Both the position numbers and the translations under genes were made by a program. This document shows, piece after piece, positions 51,666 through 60,719 of a stretch of DNA of 64,000 nt (within the stretch, counting starts at the first letter, position 1; each line of letters begins with the position of its first letter). This DNA comes from Vibrio superstes (GTDB lineage: Bacteria; Pseudomonadota; Gammaproteobacteria; Enterobacterales; Vibrionaceae), in contig NZ_BCUR01000001.1 in NCBI RefSeq assembly GCF_003569005.1, positions 811,893 to 875,892 on the forward strand, given 5' to 3'. The notes beneath the pieces were generated by a model. The model worked only from the letters and a program-made list of their open reading frames with translations, did no database searches and was not told the origin of the DNA.

Positions 51666-51702
51666 GGAACGATGATCAAGATATTACCTTGATCATCGTT
51701 CC
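51666..51702. repeat. Inverted pair of RctB boxes, perfect 15-bp arms
   Basis: GGAACGATGATCAAG - ATATTAC - CTTGATCATCGTTCC, a perfect inverted repeat of two boxes around 7 bases. The outer GGAACGATGATCA is also present at the first iteron (50955-50967). Confidence 0.93.
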
Positions 51703-51866
51703 ATAAACCCGAATGAGATTAACAATTAACCGATACTCGTAGTAATCCGCTGCTGGTTGTTTTTATTCAGTTTAGTTTCAGGCTGATTTGGGCGAATATC
51801 GAGCCACTAGCTAACAAAGGAGTATTGATTTGCAAATGACCGTAATTCATACAGTTCTTAGCATCG

Positions 51867-51899
51867 TTCCGAAAACGTCCCGAAAACGTTCTGAAAGTA
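51867..51899 (+). repeat. 11-bp tandem repeats upstream of parA2
   Basis: TTCCGAAAACG, TCCCGAAAACG and TTCTGAAAG follow without gaps at 11-bp period (51867, 51878, 51889). It is one helical turn per unit, about 300 bases before parA2. Confidence 0.75.
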
Positions 51900-51998
51900 T
51901 CCTGAGAGCGTTATTAATGTAATCGATGTTATTGAATGGATTCATACGATGTTTTGCCTTTTCCCCCTACACAATGCTTGTTTCACTAGAAATGGGTT

Positions 51999-52013
51999 CT
52001 TTACAATGTAAAT
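51999..52013. other. parS2 centromere site 2
   Basis: CTTTACAATGTAAAT matches NTTTACANTGTAAAN, 190 bases upstream of parA2. Confidence 0.88.
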
Positions 52014-52201
52014 ACGTGACACATGTAACTTTTTAAATCTATGGTACTTTACCTGTCGTTATTCGACTAAAAACGTGCGTTGCTATGCTCAATTAGCAGG
52101 CTATTTATGTGATTCAACTCATTAATAATTGTTCAGCACTTTATTGTAATTATATCTATTCGCTGTACAATTATCTAAGTCATACATTTATGGGAAGAAT
52201 G

Positions 52202-53422
52202 ATGAAAAGAGAATCAACGATAGATAATCTTTACCAGCTAGCTGAACAGACTAAACAAGTTCAAGCTGATCGTATTGAAATAGTGTTGGAAGAGCGAAAT
52301 GACGAGCACTTCCCGCCTATGTCAAAAGCATTGATGGAAACTCGCTCTGGCTTGACTCGAAGAAAACTAGACGACGCTATTAGCAAGATGGAAGCCAAGG
52401 GCCACCAGTTTACTAAAAACAACGCCAATCACTACTCAATCTCACTTGATGAGGCTCATCTATTGATGGAGTCTGCAGGCGTTGAGAAGTTTCACCAGCG
52501 TAAGCGCAATCAAAACAATAAACCTTGGGTGGTAAACGTTCAGAACCAGAAAGGGGGTACAGGTAAATCAATGACTGTAGTTCACCTTGCTGCTTGTTTG
52601 GCTTTGAATTTGGATAAACGCTACCGTATATGTCTTATTGACTTGGATCCCCAAGGCTCTTTGCGTTTGTTTTTAAACCCACAAATTAGTATCAGCGAGC
52701 ATGACAATATCTACTCTGCGGTTGATATCATGCTGGATAATGTGCCAGATGAAGACGAAGTAGACTTAGAGTTCTTGCGCAAGAATGTAATGCTTCCTAC
52801 TCAGTATCCAAACTTGAAGACCATTTCAGCGTTCCCTGAAGATGCAATGTTTAACGCGGAAGCGTGGCAGTCTCTTTCTCAAGACCAGTCTTTAGATATC
52901 GTTAAACTGCTTAAAGAAAAGCTGATTGATAAGATCGCAGATGACTTTGACGTGATTATGATTGACACTGGCCCTCACGTAGACCCGTTGGTATGGAATG
53001 CAATGTACGCATCAAATGCGTTATTAATTCCTTGTGCGGCTAAGCGTCTTGACTGGGCATCGACTGTTAACTTCTTCCAGCATCTACCTACCGTGTATGA
53101 GATGTTCCCTGAAGATTGGCATGGCTTGGAGTTTGTTCGCATGGTACCAACCATGTTTGAAGACGATAACAAGAAGCAGGTTTCAGTTCTTACTGAGATG
53201 AACTATCTTCTGCAAGATCAGGTTATGATGGCAACGATTCCAAGAAGTCGTGCGTTTGAAACCTGTGCAGATACTTACAGCACTGTATTTGACCTCACTC
53301 CAGGTGACTTTGAGGGGGGTAAAAAGACGCTTGCGGTTGCTCAAGATGCCGTGCAAAAAAGTGCACTAGAGCTAGAGCGAGTGTTACATAGTAACTGGGC
53401 GTCATTGAGCAAGGAGGATTAA
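52202..53422 (+). CDS. parA2: ParA2 chromosome-2 partition ATPase
   Basis: ATG 52202, six bases after GGGAAG, gives the standard N-terminus MKRESTIDNLYQLAEQTKQV and a 406-aa protein. The frame extends to 52109 without support. An N-terminal helix-turn-helix region (about residues 35-85: GLTRRKLDDAISKMEAKG) precedes the deviant Walker A KGGTGKS (117-123), Walker A' DLDPQGSL and Walker B-like MIDTGPH. This is the type Ia ParA layout, which also represses its own operon. It moves ParB2-parS2 complexes on nucleoid DNA. Confidence 0.96.
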   Translation: MKRESTIDNLYQLAEQTKQVQADRIEIVLEERNDEHFPPMSKALMETRSGLTRRKLDDAISKMEAKGHQFTKNNANHYSISLDEAHLLMESAGVEKFHQRKRNQNNKPWVVNVQNQKGGTGKSMTVVHLAACLALNLDKRYRICLIDLDPQGSLRLFLNPQISISEHDNIYSAVDIMLDNVPDEDEVDLEFLRKNVMLPTQYPNLKTISAFPEDAMFNAEAWQSLSQDQSLDIVKLLKEKLIDKIADDFDVIMIDTGPHVDPLVWNAMYASNALLIPCAAKRLDWASTVNFFQHLPTVYEMFPEDWHGLEFVRMVPTMFEDDNKKQVSVLTEMNYLLQDQVMMATIPRSRAFETCADTYSTVFDLTPGDFEGGKKTLAVAQDAVQKSALELERVLHSNWASLSKED

Positions 53423-53426
53423 AAGT

Positions 53427-54401
53427 ATGGCGATAAAAACTTCCGACTTGAACGCCAAACTATTTGGTAAAGCGAATAAGCGCAGGGCAACAACACCTGC
53501 TGAGGCTCAAACTGCGGCTAAAGATAATGCTCAAGTTATTGAGTTGGCAGTGGCAGGGCAGGACATGGTTTCTTTTGAGTTGCAGCGTATTCCTGCAACG
53601 GAAATTGAGCAAAAGACCATTGTTTTTTCTGATAACTCCCGTGAGCAGTCGTTTTTAAACGAACACGCATTGTCTGATATTTTGGTTACGCTTAAAGAGC
53701 GCGGTCAACAATATCCAGCAGTGGGTAGAAAAAACAGTGAAGGCAAGATTGAAGTTCTCGATGGTAGTCGTCGTAGAATGTCTTGTATCTTGGCTGAGAA
53801 AGACTTTCTTATCTATGTGGCCGAAGACATTAACGGCGAGCACGCCAAGTTCTTGTCTGACGTCGCTAACGCACATAAACCTCTCTCTTTGTACGAAAGA
53901 GGCCGTGAGATGCAAGCGAAGCTTGATTCTGGCGAGGTGACAGATCAGAAGGGACTTGCTGCTCTGTTCCAATGCAGTGAGGCACTTGTGAGTGGTGCGC
54001 TTAAGGCGGCGTCTTTACCTTTGCCTTTGCTTCAAGCTTACCCTAATGTCACTGAGCTCGGTCGACCAACTATCGTTAAGCTACACAAACAGTTTAACGA
54101 GCTAGATGAAAGCGCTCAGAAAGGCATCCTAGATAAGTGCCAGAAAGACGGCGCGTATGTTTGGCAACGCTTTGGCGACATGAGCGAGGCTAAAATTACT
54201 AAGCAAGTTTCGGTGCTACTTGAAGGCTGGATTTCTGAGGTTAATCAAACTGTCGAAAAACCCGCTAAGAAGCCAGTCGAACTTGTGAAAGGTAAGGCAA
54301 GTTACGTAAGAAAGGGGCAATCTTTGGCGTTGAACTTGAAGAAAGTGGACGACGCATTAGCACAAGAGATTATTCAGTTTATCGAGGGCAAGCTTAAGTA
54401 A
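53427..54401 (+). CDS. parB2: ParB2 centromere-binding CTPase
   Basis: The 324-aa protein starts at ATG 53427 after AAGGAGG, four bases after the parA2 stop. The ParB/Spo0J N-domain has the CTP-binding motif GSRRR (about residues 113-117, in IEVLDGSRRRMS). The HTH follows at about 165-190 (TDQKGLAALFQCSEALVSGA), and a C-terminal dimerisation tail ends EIIQFIEGKLK. It binds the five TTTACANTGTAAA palindromes found in this window. Confidence 0.96.
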   Translation: MAIKTSDLNAKLFGKANKRRATTPAEAQTAAKDNAQVIELAVAGQDMVSFELQRIPATEIEQKTIVFSDNSREQSFLNEHALSDILVTLKERGQQYPAVGRKNSEGKIEVLDGSRRRMSCILAEKDFLIYVAEDINGEHAKFLSDVANAHKPLSLYERGREMQAKLDSGEVTDQKGLAALFQCSEALVSGALKAASLPLPLLQAYPNVTELGRPTIVKLHKQFNELDESAQKGILDKCQKDGAYVWQRFGDMSEAKITKQVSVLLEGWISEVNQTVEKPAKKPVELVKGKASYVRKGQSLALNLKKVDDALAQEIIQFIEGKLK

Positions 54402-54438
54402 GTTTTTGCTTAATATTATGCTAAGTAGATAGAGTAGG

Positions 54439-54471
54439 GCGGGTACCATTTGTTTGGTACCCGCTTTTTTT
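54439..54471 (+). terminator. Terminator of parA2B2
   Basis: GCGGGTACC / GGTACCCGC perfect 9-bp stem followed by seven T; also close to the convergent MscS gene stop. Confidence 0.93.
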
Positions 54472-54472
54472 G

Positions 54473-55750
54473 TTAGTGAATAGCTGAAATGGGCTTAACC
54501 GTTTTTAGATTAAACTCCTTCATGATTGAGTAAATGTGGTCGAACAAATCGGCCTGCGCACGCTCGTAGTCTTTGATATTGGTTTTGTTAACGTAACAGT
54601 AAACCTCTATAGGTAATCCAAAGCGGTTACTTTCCAATTGCCTTACCACGATAGTCAGATCTTTAATTACAGCGGGGTGGGTAGCGAGATAACTTGCGAT
54701 GTACTCTCGAAAACAGCCTAGATTGGTGAGTCGTCTAAAGTTAATTGGGTCGGCATCATGCGGAAGAGTGTGGTTGTACTCTTCGATTTCTTGTTGTTTA
54801 CGATCAATGTAAGACTTAAGCAATCTGAACTTACCCATGTGTTCGAGCATATCGGCATCGACAAAGTTTATCGTCTCAGCATCAATGAATATGGCCCTTT
54901 TTATGCGCCTTGCGCCAGTTTCATCTACCCCATACCAGTTGATGAATGGTTCAGAAACGAGTGTTTGAGAAGGGATCATTGCAATGGTGTTGTCCCAGTT
55001 TTTTACTTTTACCGTGGTTAACGTTACTTCTTGTACGGTGCCATCTACTTTGTGGTTGTCTAATTGAATCCATTCCCCCGTTGATATCATCTTATTAGCG
55101 GCCAACTGAATGCCAGCAATAAACCCTAGAATGGTGTCCTTCATAATAAAGGCCAACATACCGGCCATTACGCTGACACCAGAAATAAGATAAATAGGGG
55201 TTCTGTCTAGAATATGTGACGTCGTAATGAGTGCTGCCAGTGCTACAAAACTGAGTTTAAAGAATTGGACAATGCCGTGCAGTGGCAAACGATGCGCGAA
55301 ATGCTTGTTGGCAACCACAATGAGCAATAGATCAAACACCGCAAACAGAGTGCGTAGCACCAACACCGCAGCGCCAATCTCGAGTACACCATCGATCAGT
55401 TGCCCCGGGATAGTGGTTCTGGGGACGATAAGCTCAATTGTGGACATGAACAGATAATAGGGGAGTAGAACCGATACCTTTTCAGGCAGATGCTTACGCT
55501 TGATTGTGAGCTTTGTTTTAGCGTTATAGCTCTGGCTACTTGTATGAATGAATTTACGAATGAATTTTCGCATGAAGTGACGCACAACCAGATAGGTGAA
55601 CGTAGCAACTAACGAGGTAACGACGAATAGCCCTATGTCTGCAATGAAGCTACTTCTATCAAATGTGATAGAAAATAATGAAAGCACATCAATTAAAAAG
55701 TGTCCCAGATGCTCGACAACGGGCTCTGTCACAACTTGCTCATTTTCCAT
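54473..55750 (-). CDS. MscS family mechanosensitive channel (YbdG-like)
   Basis: The 425-aa protein starts at ATG 55750 after GGAGG. Five N-terminal membrane helices precede the MscS core (about residues 180-300). The pore helix LAFIMKDTILGFIAGIQLAA and beta domain GEWIQLDNHKVDGTVQEVTL with WDNTIAMIPSQ are typical. A large C-terminal cytoplasmic part follows. YbdG-type channels open on hypo-osmotic shock with low conductance. It is convergent with parB2. Confidence 0.92.
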   Translation of the reverse strand: MENEQVVTEPVVEHLGHFLIDVLSLFSITFDRSSFIADIGLFVVTSLVATFTYLVVRHFMRKFIRKFIHTSSQSYNAKTKLTIKRKHLPEKVSVLLPYYLFMSTIELIVPRTTIPGQLIDGVLEIGAAVLVLRTLFAVFDLLLIVVANKHFAHRLPLHGIVQFFKLSFVALAALITTSHILDRTPIYLISGVSVMAGMLAFIMKDTILGFIAGIQLAANKMISTGEWIQLDNHKVDGTVQEVTLTTVKVKNWDNTIAMIPSQTLVSEPFINWYGVDETGARRIKRAIFIDAETINFVDADMLEHMGKFRLLKSYIDRKQQEIEEYNHTLPHDADPINFRRLTNLGCFREYIASYLATHPAVIKDLTIVVRQLESNRFGLPIEVYCYVNKTNIKDYERAQADLFDHIYSIMKEFNLKTVKPISAIH

Positions 55751-55850
55751 AAATTAAAACCTCCGTGTTCTCAGTCTATCGTATATCAAGCTAGGTTGAA
55801 GTAACTTGTTAAGTTGCCAATTCTTAGCCCTAGATAGGTATTTTTGATGG

Positions 55851-56016
55851 TTATACCAATCGTAGTAAATAACTGATCATCCTAGCTTGCTAAAACACTC
55901 GATAACGGCGTTAGATTTTTTGATTGTAGAATAACGACTTATCAAAGAGTTCTGCCTTGTTATCCCGAGTTTTTCCTACGCTATTTCTGACCACTTACTT
56001 ACTGTGATTGCTATTA
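55851..56016. repeat. 165-bp dispersed repeat, copy 2
   Basis: Aligns to 32124-32288 in the same orientation with scattered substitutions. It occupies most of the 361-base gap between the MscS gene (start 55750) and tmcA. It has no ORF and no evident terminal inverted repeat. Confidence 0.85.
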
Positions 56017-56111
56017 CAGGTATTTGAGGAAGAGGGGCGTAGTAATCGTCACTCTGATCTTGATTCTGCTATTCTAAGCACAATGAATATTCAGTCACTT
56101 AGGCGATTACC

Positions 56112-58148
56112 TTGTCACACCATTCTCATCTTCAAACCTTGGTCTCATTAAAATTGAATGCCTCTAAATCTATGCATCGCTGCGGCGTAGTGCTTGATGG
56201 AAGTAGAGGGTGGCAATTGGAGCTATTGGAAGCGTTTGGAGCGACTGTAGAGCACCATAGGGCGTTAATTATTGATACCGATGGCTTGAGCTATGGAGAA
56301 AGCCTTACGTTTAAGCAGGCTCGTCAGAAGCTGGGACAAGAGTCAGACCTGATAGTGGCTGATTTAAGTTCACCTTTTGATGCTAATGGCTTTACCGCTG
56401 TAAGTGGCACATTAAAGGGTGGTGGGATGTTGATTGTGTTGCCTTCGAGCAAACATGAGGGGGATGGCTATTCAACGTTATGGCTTGAACGAGCATTTGA
56501 GGCCTTTCATCGGATCAGACAGAACGAAGACACTTTCTCTGATATCAAAGAAGTAGAGCCCCTTTCAACCTTTAACCGGTATGAGCAACAGCAACAAGCC
56601 ATTCAGGCTATCTCGCGTGTGCTTAGTGGGCATAGGAAGCGCCCGTTGGTGATTACTGCAGACAGAGGCAGGGGAAAATCTGCTGCTTTAGGAATAGCGG
56701 CGGGACAAATCATTCATGATTCAACAAAGAAGATATTGGTAACCGCCCCTAATACTCAAGCGGTTAAAACATTATTTGAACACGCGAAGTCTGCATCTGG
56801 TTGTAGTAATCAAAGGCCTAATGTTGCGTGTTCGATTGAGGGGGGGAGCGTTGAGTTTATTGCACCTGATGAATTGCTACGTGAGCAACAAGTTTGTGAT
56901 TTGCTGCTAGTTGATGAGGCTGCTGCGATACCACTGCCAATCCTTAAGTCTATCGTCGAGCGTTATCATAGAGTGTGTTTTGCCACTACTGTGCACGGCT
57001 ATGAAGGATGCGGGCGAGGATTTGGTATCAAGTTTGAAGCATGGTTAAGCAAGCATCGACCTGGCTGGAACTCAATTAAGCTTACCCAACCTATACGTTG
57101 GAACCCAGACGATCCAATGGAAGCATGGTTATTTGATACCTTCTTACTTGATGCGGAGATTGAATCTGCGCCATTAGATGCTGATCTCACCATACATCTA
57201 CAAAAAATAGAGGCAGATAGTTACGCTCGTTCTCCTGAGATATTGAGAAAAGGATTTGGCTTGTTGGTCAATGCCCATTATCAAACGACGCCTAACGATC
57301 TGTTCCAGTTATTAGATGACCCCAATATTGTGTTTTACCAAGCTCTGCAGGGAGAGCATGTAGTCGGGGTTATTGTTGGGTATCTGGAAGGGGGCTTGGA
57401 TGAATCGACACTGGCTGATGTACAGCTAGGTCGAAGACGTCCTGCTGGGCATATGGTGCCGGTCTCTTTGGTTTCTCAACTTGCCGATAACGCACCTGCA
57501 CTGGTTAAAAGCCTTCGAATTATGCGAATAGCGGTCCACCCTGACCTTCAAGGACAAGGCATTGGTGGCTGGATGTTATCTCAGTTATCTAAGAAGCAAA
57601 CAGACGTTGAGTATTTATCAACGAGCTTTGGTGTGACAGCGGAGCTGGCAAGTTTTTGGGCAAGCAATCACTTTCAATCCGTGCGCTTAGGTAGCAAGCA
57701 AGACCAAGCCAGTGGCTGTTTTTCTGTCACTATGGTCAAGCCCTTGAACCGTTCTCTTTCATGGTTGGACGGTGCTAGACATCAATTAAGAGAGGGCTTG
57801 CTTGATACTGCATCCGATATTCACCGCAATCTATCTAGCGACGTCCTTATCGAACTGCTTAGTGAAGGTAGCGTAAGTCTGTCTCATCAAAAAGATTTCC
57901 ATTTACGAGTGGTGGAGAATTACGTTCAGGGCGGTGCAAGTTTTGAAGGTACCCGCGCCAAAGTTACAGAATTATTGCTCGCAAATTTGCATGGAGTTGA
58001 AGTTGAAAGAGTCAGCCTTATCTCTGACTTGGTCATCAAAAAGTTGAGTTGGTCTGAAGTTTGCCAGAATCATGGCTTCACAGGACGAAAGCAAGCGGAA
58101 GCGAATTACCGCCAAGCCATCCAAGAGCATCTGCTTAGCACTCTATAA
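56112..58148 (+). CDS. tmcA: tRNA(Met) cytidine acetyltransferase TmcA
   Basis: The 678-aa protein has an N-terminal Rossmann-like domain, a helicase-type ATPase core with Walker A ADRGRGKS (about residues 183-190) and DEAA box (VDEAAAIPL). A GNAT acetyltransferase follows (IAVHPDLQGQGIGGWML, about 480). It makes ac4C at the elongator tRNA-Met wobble position using acetyl-CoA and ATP. The start appears to be TTG 56112: a stop lies at 56100-56102 in frame, the first ATG is 20 codons in, and AGGCGA precedes the TTG. The dispersed repeat lies directly upstream. Confidence 0.93.
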   Translation: MSHHSHLQTLVSLKLNASKSMHRCGVVLDGSRGWQLELLEAFGATVEHHRALIIDTDGLSYGESLTFKQARQKLGQESDLIVADLSSPFDANGFTAVSGTLKGGGMLIVLPSSKHEGDGYSTLWLERAFEAFHRIRQNEDTFSDIKEVEPLSTFNRYEQQQQAIQAISRVLSGHRKRPLVITADRGRGKSAALGIAAGQIIHDSTKKILVTAPNTQAVKTLFEHAKSASGCSNQRPNVACSIEGGSVEFIAPDELLREQQVCDLLLVDEAAAIPLPILKSIVERYHRVCFATTVHGYEGCGRGFGIKFEAWLSKHRPGWNSIKLTQPIRWNPDDPMEAWLFDTFLLDAEIESAPLDADLTIHLQKIEADSYARSPEILRKGFGLLVNAHYQTTPNDLFQLLDDPNIVFYQALQGEHVVGVIVGYLEGGLDESTLADVQLGRRRPAGHMVPVSLVSQLADNAPALVKSLRIMRIAVHPDLQGQGIGGWMLSQLSKKQTDVEYLSTSFGVTAELASFWASNHFQSVRLGSKQDQASGCFSVTMVKPLNRSLSWLDGARHQLREGLLDTASDIHRNLSSDVLIELLSEGSVSLSHQKDFHLRVVENYVQGGASFEGTRAKVTELLLANLHGVEVERVSLISDLVIKKLSWSEVCQNHGFTGRKQAEANYRQAIQEHLLSTL

Positions 58149-58155
58149 ACCCGTG

Positions 58156-58170
58156 ATTTACAGTGTAAAT
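58156..58170. other. parS2 centromere site 3
   Basis: ATTTACAGTGTAAAT, eight bases after the tmcA stop. Confidence 0.9.
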
Positions 58171-58195
58171 TCAATGATTTCTGTCTCGCAGGTCA

Positions 58196-58210
58196 ATTTA
58201 CACTGTAAAT
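58196..58210. other. parS2 centromere site 4
   Basis: ATTTACACTGTAAAT, 40 bases from site 3 centre to centre. Confidence 0.9.
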
Positions 58211-58339
58211 TTCATTTCTCATCAAATCATCCTCCTAAAAAACATGAACGCTGCCAACAGCACTGTTCATGCTTTTCGGTCTTCCAGTTCGTTAGTCTGT
58301 TGCTATCCGCATTTGCTTTTATTGAGGTCAAAGAAAACA

Positions 58340-58549
58340 ATGCTGACAACAACTCAGGAAATCTTTAACAAGCTTACAAAACTGGTGTTTGTCTTGTTGG
58401 GAGTGGTTGTTTTATTTGTAGTGCTTTGCTTAGGGCTACTTCATAAAAACCAGCACATATCATCAGAAGAGTTTCTAGCAATTTCTGGCTTTGGTGTTTT
58501 AATCGAAGGCGTGCTATTTGCTATTTATCAAGGTGTGAAGTTCAAATAA
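58340..58549 (+). CDS. Small membrane protein, 69 aa
   Basis: ATG 58340 begins MLTTTQEIFNKLTKLVFVLL; a GAGG lies 13 bases upstream, rather far. Two membrane helices are evident (about residues 14-35 and 45-64) with a short loop HKNQHISSEEFLAIS. The frame extends upstream to 58244, but that part is Ser/Cys-rich and overlaps the parS2 area. The family is unknown. Confidence 0.5.
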   Translation: MLTTTQEIFNKLTKLVFVLLGVVVLFVVLCLGLLHKNQHISSEEFLAISGFGVLIEGVLFAIYQGVKFK

Positions 58550-58552
58550 AAA

Positions 58553-58580
58553 GGGCAGTAACTTTTCAAAGTTACTGCCC
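58553..58580 (-). terminator. Terminator after lapB (bidirectional hairpin)
   Basis: A perfect 13-bp stem, GGGCAGTAACTTT / AAAGTTACTGCCC, is followed on the minus strand by TTTTTATTTG. It lies between lapB and the small membrane gene and can serve both. Confidence 0.88.
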
Positions 58581-58583
58581 TCA

Positions 58584-58598
58584 ATTTACACTGTAAAT
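58584..58598. other. parS2 centromere site 5
   Basis: ATTTACACTGTAAAT between the hairpin and the lapB stop codon. Confidence 0.9.
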
Positions 58599-58601
58599 CA
58601 T

Positions 58602-60719
58602 CTACTTATTGACTGATTTAAGGTTTCCTTTTTGTAATTCAGCCAGTACCTTTTCTTTCGGGCCGTCCCCGACAACAGAGCCTGCACTCATTACAATTAA
58701 TCGGTCGACTACTTCTAACATTGAGGTTTTATGAGTGATTAGAATTAGAGTTTCTTCATTGGACAAATTCTTCAGCTCATTTTTAAATAAAGCTTCAGCA
58801 CGATTGTCCATCGCACTGGTTGGTTCATCTAACAGCAGGATAGGGGGTCTTCCCAAAAGTGCGCGGGCCACTGCTACAGCCTGGCGTTGACCGCCAGATA
58901 GTAACAGACCTCCTTCACCGACTTGCCTTTCCAATCCCGCAGGGTCTTTCATCGTAAATTCTGTCACACCTGCGCGTTTGGCAGCCAGCATCACTTCGTT
59001 GTCTTCAGCCAGGTGTTTACCTAGCGTGATGTTATCGCGTATGGAACCGTAAAAGAGTGTAATGTCTTGAGGAACGCAACCGATATTGCTTCTCACATCG
59101 GTATGGTGCAATTGTTGAATATCGGTGTCATCAATGCGTACGTGCCCTTCTGTGGGTTTGTACAGCCCCATAATCAAACGTTCTAAGGTTGTTTTACCAG
59201 AACCTATGCGTCCTATGATGGCAACTTTCTCTCCCGGTCGAATAGTTAAGCTAACGTCACGAATTGAAGAGACCGGAGCGTCTGGGTAGTTGAACGTTAC
59301 TTTATCCAGCTCAATTTTGCCTTGAAGCACTGGACGGTGAATATAACGCTTATCTTCTTCTTGCTCATCCGGCATGCTCATCACTTGCTCGATGATGGTC
59401 ATTGAAGACTTTGCTTGGTTATATCGAGTCGATAGCAAAGCGACTTGAACCAAAGGACCAATCGCGCGACCGCTCAACATAGTGGCGGCAATCAAGCCCC
59501 CCATGGTCAACTCTCCCTCTGAAATCAGGTACACACCCATAATCAACATGCCGACGTTTGACGATTGCTGAAGGAAACCCGCAGAGTTTTGTACGCTATC
59601 GGTAATGCGACGACTCTTAATATTCCAGTTTGCCATATGCGCTACCGCTTCTTCCCAGCGATACTGGAACTGGCTCTGAGCCCCAAACATCTTCAATGAC
59701 TCTAAACCAGAAAGTGCTTCGATCAGATTTGCGTATTTTTGCGAGGCTAGACGTGAGCCCTCTTCGATACTGTTTCTAAGGGGGCGTTGAATCAGTAGAG
59801 AATGGAGAATCAGCAAAGTGACACAGACGATAGGTACTAGTACGACGTTGCCTGCGATTAGCCAAATCACTACTAGGAAAAGTATGGCGAAGGGTAAATC
59901 TATGAGAGCGGCGATGGTGGCAGAGGTGAAAAATTCTCTAATCGATTCAAACTCTTGTAGATGTCTTGCAAAAGCACCCACCGATGGAGGGCGAGCCTCC
60001 ATTCTGATTCCCATTACTTTGCTAAACAGCTTTGATGAGATAATGATGTCTGATTTTTTTCCTGCTACATCGATAAAGTAACTGCGAAGAGATTTAAGCA
60101 ATAAATCAAAAATAAAGATAACGACAATACCGCTGGCCAGTACCCATAGTGACTCAAAGGCGAGGTTGGGCACGACTTTGTCATACACGATTCGAGTAAA
60201 GAGTGGGGTGGCAATGGCGAATATATTGATCAAGATAGAGGCGATGAGTACATCTCGATATATGGAACGAGATTCTTTCAAGGTTCCCCAAAACCAGTGC
60301 CCTTTACGCGTTTTCAGTATCTCAGGGGAGCGCTGATCAAAGCGAAATTGTTTTTTGATTAGAAAATAACGTCCACTGTAATCTTCTTCTAGGTCTTTTA
60401 GTGTTGTGGTTGTGGCGACGAACCCGGTTTCTCGTCCAACAATCTCTGCTTGCCCTTTTTCAATGTCGACACTGAGCAATACACAGGCTTCGTTTTCTCC
60501 AGTAAGGAGAATCGCGGGAAGAACCAGGTCGGATACTTTTTTCAACGGGGCAGATTGCTCTTTGGCTACTAGGCCGGCCCTTTCTGCTGCTCTAGGAAAG
60601 AGAATCGGAGTGAGTTTGCCCTCGGGTAGTGGCAAACCGTTGAGCAGTGCTTCTGGCGAGTTTGAAAGGCCGTAGTAGCGGCTGACGTAAATCAGAGAGT
60701 GAAGTAATGAGTCTTTCAT
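58602..60719 (-). CDS. lapB: Type I secretion ABC transporter LapB
   Basis: The 705-aa protein has an N-terminal peptidase-like C39 domain (about residues 1-125) without the catalytic Cys, an ABC exporter membrane domain (about 155-430) and the ATPase. The ATPase has Walker A GRIGSGKT, signature LLSGGQRQ, Walker B LLLDEPTS and the H-loop ITHKTS. The degenerate C39 domain is typical of RTX and large-adhesin exporters. Its ATG overlaps the lapD stop (ATGA). It exports a giant adhesin that LapG trims; the adhesin gene is outside the window. Confidence 0.92.
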   Translation of the reverse strand: MKDSLLHSLIYVSRYYGLSNSPEALLNGLPLPEGKLTPILFPRAAERAGLVAKEQSAPLKKVSDLVLPAILLTGENEACVLLSVDIEKGQAEIVGRETGFVATTTTLKDLEEDYSGRYFLIKKQFRFDQRSPEILKTRKGHWFWGTLKESRSIYRDVLIASILINIFAIATPLFTRIVYDKVVPNLAFESLWVLASGIVVIFIFDLLLKSLRSYFIDVAGKKSDIIISSKLFSKVMGIRMEARPPSVGAFARHLQEFESIREFFTSATIAALIDLPFAILFLVVIWLIAGNVVLVPIVCVTLLILHSLLIQRPLRNSIEEGSRLASQKYANLIEALSGLESLKMFGAQSQFQYRWEEAVAHMANWNIKSRRITDSVQNSAGFLQQSSNVGMLIMGVYLISEGELTMGGLIAATMLSGRAIGPLVQVALLSTRYNQAKSSMTIIEQVMSMPDEQEEDKRYIHRPVLQGKIELDKVTFNYPDAPVSSIRDVSLTIRPGEKVAIIGRIGSGKTTLERLIMGLYKPTEGHVRIDDTDIQQLHHTDVRSNIGCVPQDITLFYGSIRDNITLGKHLAEDNEVMLAAKRAGVTEFTMKDPAGLERQVGEGGLLLSGGQRQAVAVARALLGRPPILLLDEPTSAMDNRAEALFKNELKNLSNEETLILITHKTSMLEVVDRLIVMSAGSVVGDGPKEKVLAELQKGNLKSVNK

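Larger units (their letters stand above)
50747..51720. other. oriCII, replication origin of chromosome 2
   Basis: The non-coding region between rctB and parA2 has at least thirteen ATGATCA-type boxes, two perfect DnaA boxes and an A-rich unwinding-type segment (50795-50846, about 85 percent A+T). From rctB outward the order is A-rich segment, 39-mer-like element, six-iteron array, DnaA box, then scattered and inverted boxes with a second DnaA box. This is the organisation of vibrio oriCII: minimal origin next to rctB and the inhibitory rctA-side region beyond it. Confidence 0.95.
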
